Shown here: piece after piece, positions 14,725-18,484 of the stretch | Layout: every line of letters begins with the position of its first letter | Numbering within the stretch: the stretch's first letter is position 1 | Assembly (NCBI GenBank): GCA_903864375.1 | Contig: CAIPFS010000614.1 | Location: forward strand, 1-18,484 | Direction: 5' to 3' | DNA from: an uncultured Verrucomicrobiota bacterium | Lineage (GTDB): Bacteria > Verrucomicrobiota > Verrucomicrobiia > Limisphaerales > UBA9464 | Length of the DNA stretch: 18,484 bases | Program-made: the position numbers and the translations under genes | The notes under the pieces: generated by a model | The model's input: only the letters and a program-made list of their open reading frames with translations | Databases searched by the model: none | What the model was told of the DNA's origin: nothing

Positions 14725-16014
14725 ATGACGAGTTTTTCCCCAGCGACGGTGTTCAACGAGAAGGTCTACTACTTTGACAACAACGCCACCACGCGCATCG
14801 CGCCGGAAGTGGTGTCGGCCATGCTGCCCTTTTTGGAGCAATGGTGGGGAAATCCCAGCAGCGCCTACCGATTCGGCGCGGCCGTTCATGGTCATGTGGA
14901 AGCCGCCCGCGAGAAGGTGGCGGCACTGATTGGGGCCGACCCCAAGGAGGTGGTCTTCACCAGTTGTGGCACGGAATCCAACAATTCGGCGATTCATTCG
15001 GCCCTGTACATGAATCCCGGGAAAAAGCACGTCATCACCACCAAGGTGGAGCATTCCGCGAACATCAATTTCGGGGAATATCTCCAAAAGCGGGGGTATG
15101 ATGTGACCTATCTCCCCGTGGAAAGCGACGGACTGCTGGACGTCCATCTGCTGGAAAAATCGATACGGCCCGATACGGCCATTGTTTCGGTGATGTACGC
15201 CAACAATGAGACCGGTGTCCTGTTCCCGATCGAGGAGATCGCCGCCATCTGCCGCAGTCGCGGTGTCCTGTTCCATACCGACGCGGTTCAGGTTCCCGGG
15301 AAGTTGAAACTGGATGTGAAGGCGTTGGGGGTGGATTTCCTCAGCCTGAGTGCCCACAAACTCCATGCTCCGAAAGGAATCGGCATGTTGTATGTGAAAC
15401 GACGCACCAAGTATCAGCCGTACCTGATCGGCGGGCATCAGGAGAAGGGGCGTCGGGGCGGAACGGAGAGCGTCCCCAACATCGTCGCCTTCGGCCGTGC
15501 CGCTGAACTGGCCATGAGCACGCTCGACGACGAAAACACGCGGGTGCGGGCGTTAAGGGACCGCCTGGAAGATTTTATCCTCGCCCGGATTCCGAACACG
15601 GTCCGGAACGGCAACAAGGATCTGCGGTTGCCCAATACCGCCAATATCGCCTTCGATTTCGTCGAGGCGGAAGCCATTCTTCTGTTGCTGGATCAACTGG
15701 GAATTTGTGCCAGTTCGGGCAGCGCCTGCACCACCGGTTCCCTGGATCCCTCGCATGTCCTCATGGCCATGGGATTGCCCCCCATGCGGGCACGCGGCTC
15801 GGTCCGGTTCAGTCTGGGCATTTATAATACGAGCGAAGACGTCGATTATTTGATTCAGCACCTGCCTCGCATCATTCAAAAATTGCGGGACATTTCGCCC
15901 CTGAGCCCCGAACACCCGGATAACGAGGCGTACGACATCGAGGCCGCGCGCGAAAAGCACGAATCCGATCTGGCCGAGGCGCTGGCGGAAGAACACGCCC
16001 CGGCGGGGGCTTAA
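14725..16014 (+). CDS. nifS: NifS-type cysteine desulfurase
   Basis: This PLP enzyme converts L-cysteine to alanine and passes the sulfur, as a persulfide, to Fe-S cluster scaffolds and thio-modification pathways. Visible signatures are YYFDNNATT at the start, GTESNN, KVEHSAN, the PLP lysine K212 in SLSAHKLHAPKG, GGHQEKGRRGGTESV, and the catalytic Cys335 in CASSGSACTTGS, which is the class I (NifS/IscS) loop form. The chain is 429 aa, about 25-40 longer than usual; the extra part is an acidic C-terminal tail rich in Glu and Ala (from about residue 390). No iscU, iscR or nif genes lie nearby, so it probably has a general rather than nitrogen-fixation role. ATG 14725 gives an eleven-residue leader before the conserved block. 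Confidence 0.95.
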   Translation: MTSFSPATVFNEKVYYFDNNATTRIAPEVVSAMLPFLEQWWGNPSSAYRFGAAVHGHVEAAREKVAALIGADPKEVVFTSCGTESNNSAIHSALYMNPGKKHVITTKVEHSANINFGEYLQKRGYDVTYLPVESDGLLDVHLLEKSIRPDTAIVSVMYANNETGVLFPIEEIAAICRSRGVLFHTDAVQVPGKLKLDVKALGVDFLSLSAHKLHAPKGIGMLYVKRRTKYQPYLIGGHQEKGRRGGTESVPNIVAFGRAAELAMSTLDDENTRVRALRDRLEDFILARIPNTVRNGNKDLRLPNTANIAFDFVEAEAILLLLDQLGICASSGSACTTGSLDPSHVLMAMGLPPMRARGSVRFSLGIYNTSEDVDYLIQHLPRIIQKLRDISPLSPEHPDNEAYDIEAAREKHESDLAEALAEEHAPAGA

Positions 16015-16085
16015 GGAAGTCAGCGGACCCGGAGGGGAGGGGATCGTAGGTCTCGCACCGGTTCCGCGCTACCATTCGGTGACTG

Positions 16086-16118
16086 AAAAAGGACCCCCGC
16101 CTGAAATCAGAGGGTCCT
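16086..16118 (-). terminator. Intrinsic terminator of the M42 peptidase gene
   Basis: AGGACCC (16090-16096) and GGGTCCT (16112-16118) form a 7-bp stem, with a nested CTGA-AA-TCAG stem in the loop (16101-16110). Read on the minus strand the hairpin is followed by a T-run (16090-16086). It lies 33 nt beyond the peptidase stop and can also serve the convergent desulfurase gene. Confidence 0.75.
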
Positions 16119-16150
16119 GACGGTGATGAGAGGCCAGGTCTCCCAGGCCC

Positions 16151-17221
16151 TTAAATCGTCACCTTGAACTCTTCACCCGGTTTGACGCTCCGGACAAAAG
16201 CCGCCATCAGCCGCGGGATGGCTTCGAGGTCCTTCAGCGACACCACCTCCACCGGCGAATGCATGTACCGGTTGGGAAGGCTGATGAGGCCGCAGGGAAT
16301 GCCACCGCGGGTCCAAAAGATCACATCGGTATCGGTACCGCTGGTGGAACTCATGGCCTCATGCTGGAGGGGGATTCCCTCCGCTGCGGCAAGATCCTCA
16401 AGGCGGGCGATGACGGCCGGGTGATTGCATCCTCCATGAGTCACGGTCGGTCCGCGACCCACTTTGATATCTCCATGCTGCCGTTGGTCAATGGTCGGGT
16501 AATCCGTCGCATGAGTGACGTCAACCACCAGGGCGACATCGGGCTTCAGAGTATAGGCAATCTGCCGGGCACCGAGCAGGCCGACCTCTTCCTGGATATT
16601 GGAAACCGCGCAGACCTCGGCGGCAAACGGTTCATCACTTTCCTTGAGCAGGCGAATCGTTTCAGCGACCGCCCAGGTTCCGATCCGGTTGTCCAGTGCC
16701 CTGGCCACCACCAAATCACCCCGCAGGCGTTCAAAGCGATCATTCAGGGTGATCGGATCCCCTATTCGAACCAAGCTGAGGGCTTCCTCCCGGTTTGAGG
16801 CCCCGATATCGAGGAAAAGATCGTGGATTTTGGGTTCCTTGGCGGGCTCCTCCCCACGGGTCAGGTGAGGGGCAACACTGCCGAAGACTCCGAGCACCGG
16901 GCCGTTGCGCGTATGGATGGTCGCGCGCTGGGCCCGGGTGATTCCCGGATTGATTCCACCCATTTTCCGGACATGGATGAATCCCTCGGACGTGATGTAG
17001 TTGACCCCCATCGCGATTTCATCGGCATGGGCGGCGAGCATGATGCGCGGTCCGCCTCCCCGATTGAGGAATGCCACACAATTGCCATAGGCGTCGTGGG
17101 TGGTTTCCTGGGCCCAGCGGGAGACCCGATCCAGCCAGACCCGCTGTCCCCGCGTTTCGTGACCGGTCGGACTGGGGGTGTTGACCAACGTTTCCAAAAA
17201 CTCGAGCGAATCGGCGTTCAC
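16151..17221 (-). CDS. M42-family metallo-aminopeptidase / glutamyl aminopeptidase-like
   Basis: The 356-aa product belongs to the M42 family of cobalt- or zinc-dependent aminopeptidases, which form large tetrahedral oligomers and trim peptides in the cytoplasm. The two-metal site is complete: H65 and D67 in LAAHADEIAMG, bridging D177 in RALDNRIG, E211/E212 in NIQEEVGLLGAR (E211 the base), D234 in VVDVTHATD and H321 in YMHSPVEV. There is no signal peptide. The start is GTG 17221; no ATG, GTG or TTG lies in frame between it and the upstream stop. It diverges from proB across 94 nt and has its own strong terminator. Substrate preference cannot be told. Confidence 0.93.
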   Translation of the reverse strand: MNADSLEFLETLVNTPSPTGHETRGQRVWLDRVSRWAQETTHDAYGNCVAFLNRGGGPRIMLAAHADEIAMGVNYITSEGFIHVRKMGGINPGITRAQRATIHTRNGPVLGVFGSVAPHLTRGEEPAKEPKIHDLFLDIGASNREEALSLVRIGDPITLNDRFERLRGDLVVARALDNRIGTWAVAETIRLLKESDEPFAAEVCAVSNIQEEVGLLGARQIAYTLKPDVALVVDVTHATDYPTIDQRQHGDIKVGRGPTVTHGGCNHPAVIARLEDLAAAEGIPLQHEAMSSTSGTDTDVIFWTRGGIPCGLISLPNRYMHSPVEVVSLKDLEAIPRLMAAFVRSVKPGEEFKVTI

Positions 17222-17315
17222 AAGGCGCGGAAAGTACCGTTCAACCGCGGTCGGTCCTAATCAAATTTGCTGCTTCCCGCTTCGCTCTCCCCCCGGGATT
17301 CGCTAATTTGCCCCG

Positions 17316-18392
17316 GTGCGGTCTGAATTGTTGCGGCACGTCACGCGCATTGTTGTCAAACTCGGAACCGGTATTCTGACCGACGAGGCCAAACGGCCTG
17401 ATTGGGGACAGTTGACCCAACTCGTCGCCCAGGTGGCCGGTCTCCGGGCGCTGGGGCATGAAGTCGTCCTCGTGACCTCGGGGGCCGTTGGTGCCGGCAT
17501 GGGTGTCCTGGGGTTTACAAAGCGACCCACGACGCTGGCTGAGCTTCAAGCCTGCGCCGCGGTGGGGCAGTCCCGGTTGATGGCCACCTATGAACGACTG
17601 TTTGAGGCCCACCGCCTGACCGTGGCCCAGGTCCTTCTGACTCATGACGATCTGGAACATCACGAGCGTCATCTCAATGCCCGCAACACCCTGGTCGCCC
17701 TGCTCCAGCGCGGGGTGGTTCCAATCATCAATGAAAATGATGCGGTCTCCTTCACCGAACTGCGCTTTGGTGACAACGACAAGCTCTCCGCCCTCGTTGC
17801 CTGCCTGCTGCCCGCTGATTTGCTGGTGATTTTGACCACGTCCGACGGGCTGATGGAAAACTTTGGGACACCCGATGCCCGATTGCTCACCCGGGTGGAT
17901 GCCATTGACGACCGTATCACCGCCATGGCTGGCGGAACCAGTAGCGCCACCGCCGTGGGCGGCATGGCCACCAAGATTCAGGCGGCGCGCATTGCCGTGC
18001 GTGCCGGCATCCCCCTGGTGATTGCTCCGGGGCGTCGGTCCACCGTCCTCGCCGGCATTCTCGCCGGGAAGGACGAAGGGACGCTTTTTGTTCCGCGTCC
18101 GGCAAAACTGAAGGGACGCAAACGCTGGATCGCCTTTTTTCATCACCCCAAGGGGACGTTGGTGGTGGATGAAGGAGCCCGGAAAGCCTTGCGGGACCGC
18201 GGCACCAGCCTCCTCGTTCCGGGCATCGCCCGTCATGAAGGGAGCTTTTCCGAGGGGGACGTCGTTCGAATCTGCGATCTGGAGGGAACCGAATTTGCCC
18301 GCGGTAAGGCCCGTATCGGGGCTGCCGAGCTTTCAGGCGAACCGCGTCGCCGTCAGGAAGTGGTTCATCGGGACGACCTCGTGATGCTCTAG
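17316..18392 (+). CDS. proB: Glutamate 5-kinase
   Basis: The enzyme phosphorylates L-glutamate to gamma-glutamyl phosphate, the first step of proline synthesis. The amino-acid kinase domain shows VVKLGTGIL with K15, VTSGAVGAGMGVLG, the substrate loop NENDAV at 139-144 followed by RFGDNDKLSALVA, ILTTSDGLM and GGMATKIQAARIA. A PUA domain covers about 270-352 (WIAFFHHPKGTLVVDEGA, then LLVPGIARHEGSFSEGDVV). The length of 358 aa is normal for kinase plus PUA. The start is GTG 17316. Feedback inhibition by proline is usual for the family. The next gene may be proA, the partner in the pathway, but too little is visible to say. Confidence 0.95.
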   Translation: MRSELLRHVTRIVVKLGTGILTDEAKRPDWGQLTQLVAQVAGLRALGHEVVLVTSGAVGAGMGVLGFTKRPTTLAELQACAAVGQSRLMATYERLFEAHRLTVAQVLLTHDDLEHHERHLNARNTLVALLQRGVVPIINENDAVSFTELRFGDNDKLSALVACLLPADLLVILTTSDGLMENFGTPDARLLTRVDAIDDRITAMAGGTSSATAVGGMATKIQAARIAVRAGIPLVIAPGRRSTVLAGILAGKDEGTLFVPRPAKLKGRKRWIAFFHHPKGTLVVDEGARKALRDRGTSLLVPGIARHEGSFSEGDVVRICDLEGTEFARGKARIGAAELSGEPRRRQEVVHRDDLVML

Positions 18393-18429
18393 GCTGGCAT
18401 TAATCACTGGCACAACCACCTGCATTCCC

Positions 18430-18484
18430 ATGCGTCCCCCACCCAACCCCCAATCCCCCTGGATCGAGCAACTGCGGGAAGTGA
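18430..18484 (+). CDS. Start of an unidentified gene, cut by the window end
   Basis: An ATG at 18430 opens a frame of 18 codons to the edge, beginning MRPPPNPQSPWIEQLREV, 37 nt after the proB stop and on the same strand. Position suggests co-transcription with proB. The fragment is too short to identify; proA is possible by context only. Confidence 0.4.
   Translation, partial: MRPPPNPQSPWIEQLREV

Noticed and set aside
14725..16014. Nitrogen-fixation role for the NifS-like enzyme
   Set aside because: No nif genes are present in the window and class I desulfurases of this type usually serve general Fe-S and tRNA thiolation.
17241..18236. Minus-strand frame of 331 codons opposite proB
   Set aside because: ProB motifs on the plus strand are unmistakable; the antisense translation is low-complexity Gly/Gln/His-rich sequence.

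Overview
The window is a GC-rich bacterial chromosome segment with densely packed genes and few clear Shine-Dalgarno sites. An ECF-like sigma factor beside a giant membrane Ser/Thr kinase with a WD40 tail, a secreted protein with a pseudopilin-like N-terminal segment, and the general gene style point to the PVC group, most likely Verrucomicrobiota. This placement is an inference from gene content; there is no rRNA or other marker here. I see no tRNA, rRNA, CRISPR array, transposase or phage gene.

Layout. Bases 1-1773 are the 3' part of an M1 zinc aminopeptidase with C-terminal HEAT-like repeats. Bases 1852-3027 encode a tRNA-dihydrouridine synthase with an unusual tail. Bases 3097-10064 look like one operon of five genes: ECF-like sigma factor, tandem-kinase/WD40 membrane protein, unrecognised 157-aa protein, GT9-like glycosyltransferase with a cysteine cluster, and a 254-aa protein ending in a serine-rich tail. 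The first junction is a 6-nt gap; the other three are stop/start overlaps. Bases 10176-11489 encode a secreted protein. Bases 11490-11862 are mostly non-coding but hold a possible minus-strand membrane micro-ORF with its own terminator and a promoter for the next gene. Bases 11863-12906 encode an exported metallo-beta-lactamase-fold hydrolase. A DUF2071/YqjF-like gene (minus) and an SDR-fold gene (plus) then diverge from a 162-nt intergenic region. They are followed by a NifS-type cysteine desulfurase (14725-16014), an M42 aminopeptidase on the minus strand (16151-17221), glutamate 5-kinase proB (17316-18392) and the first bases of another gene.

The part most likely to be a new system is the sigma/kinase/glycosyltransferase operon. 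A periplasmic WD40 sensor could drive two cytoplasmic kinase domains that act on the co-encoded sigma factor, which has no visible anti-sigma partner. The downstream glycosyltransferase resembles the heptosyltransferases that modify Ser residues on proteins, and the next gene encodes a protein whose last 22 residues include 11 serines. A signal-controlled protein O-glycosylation unit is a testable hypothesis, not something the sequence proves.

The other genes are mostly housekeeping or stand-alone functions: tRNA modification, sulfur mobilisation for Fe-S and thio-cofactors, peptide turnover and proline synthesis. Oddities include an SDR protein whose catalytic Tyr is replaced by Ile and several strong hairpins at gene ends.
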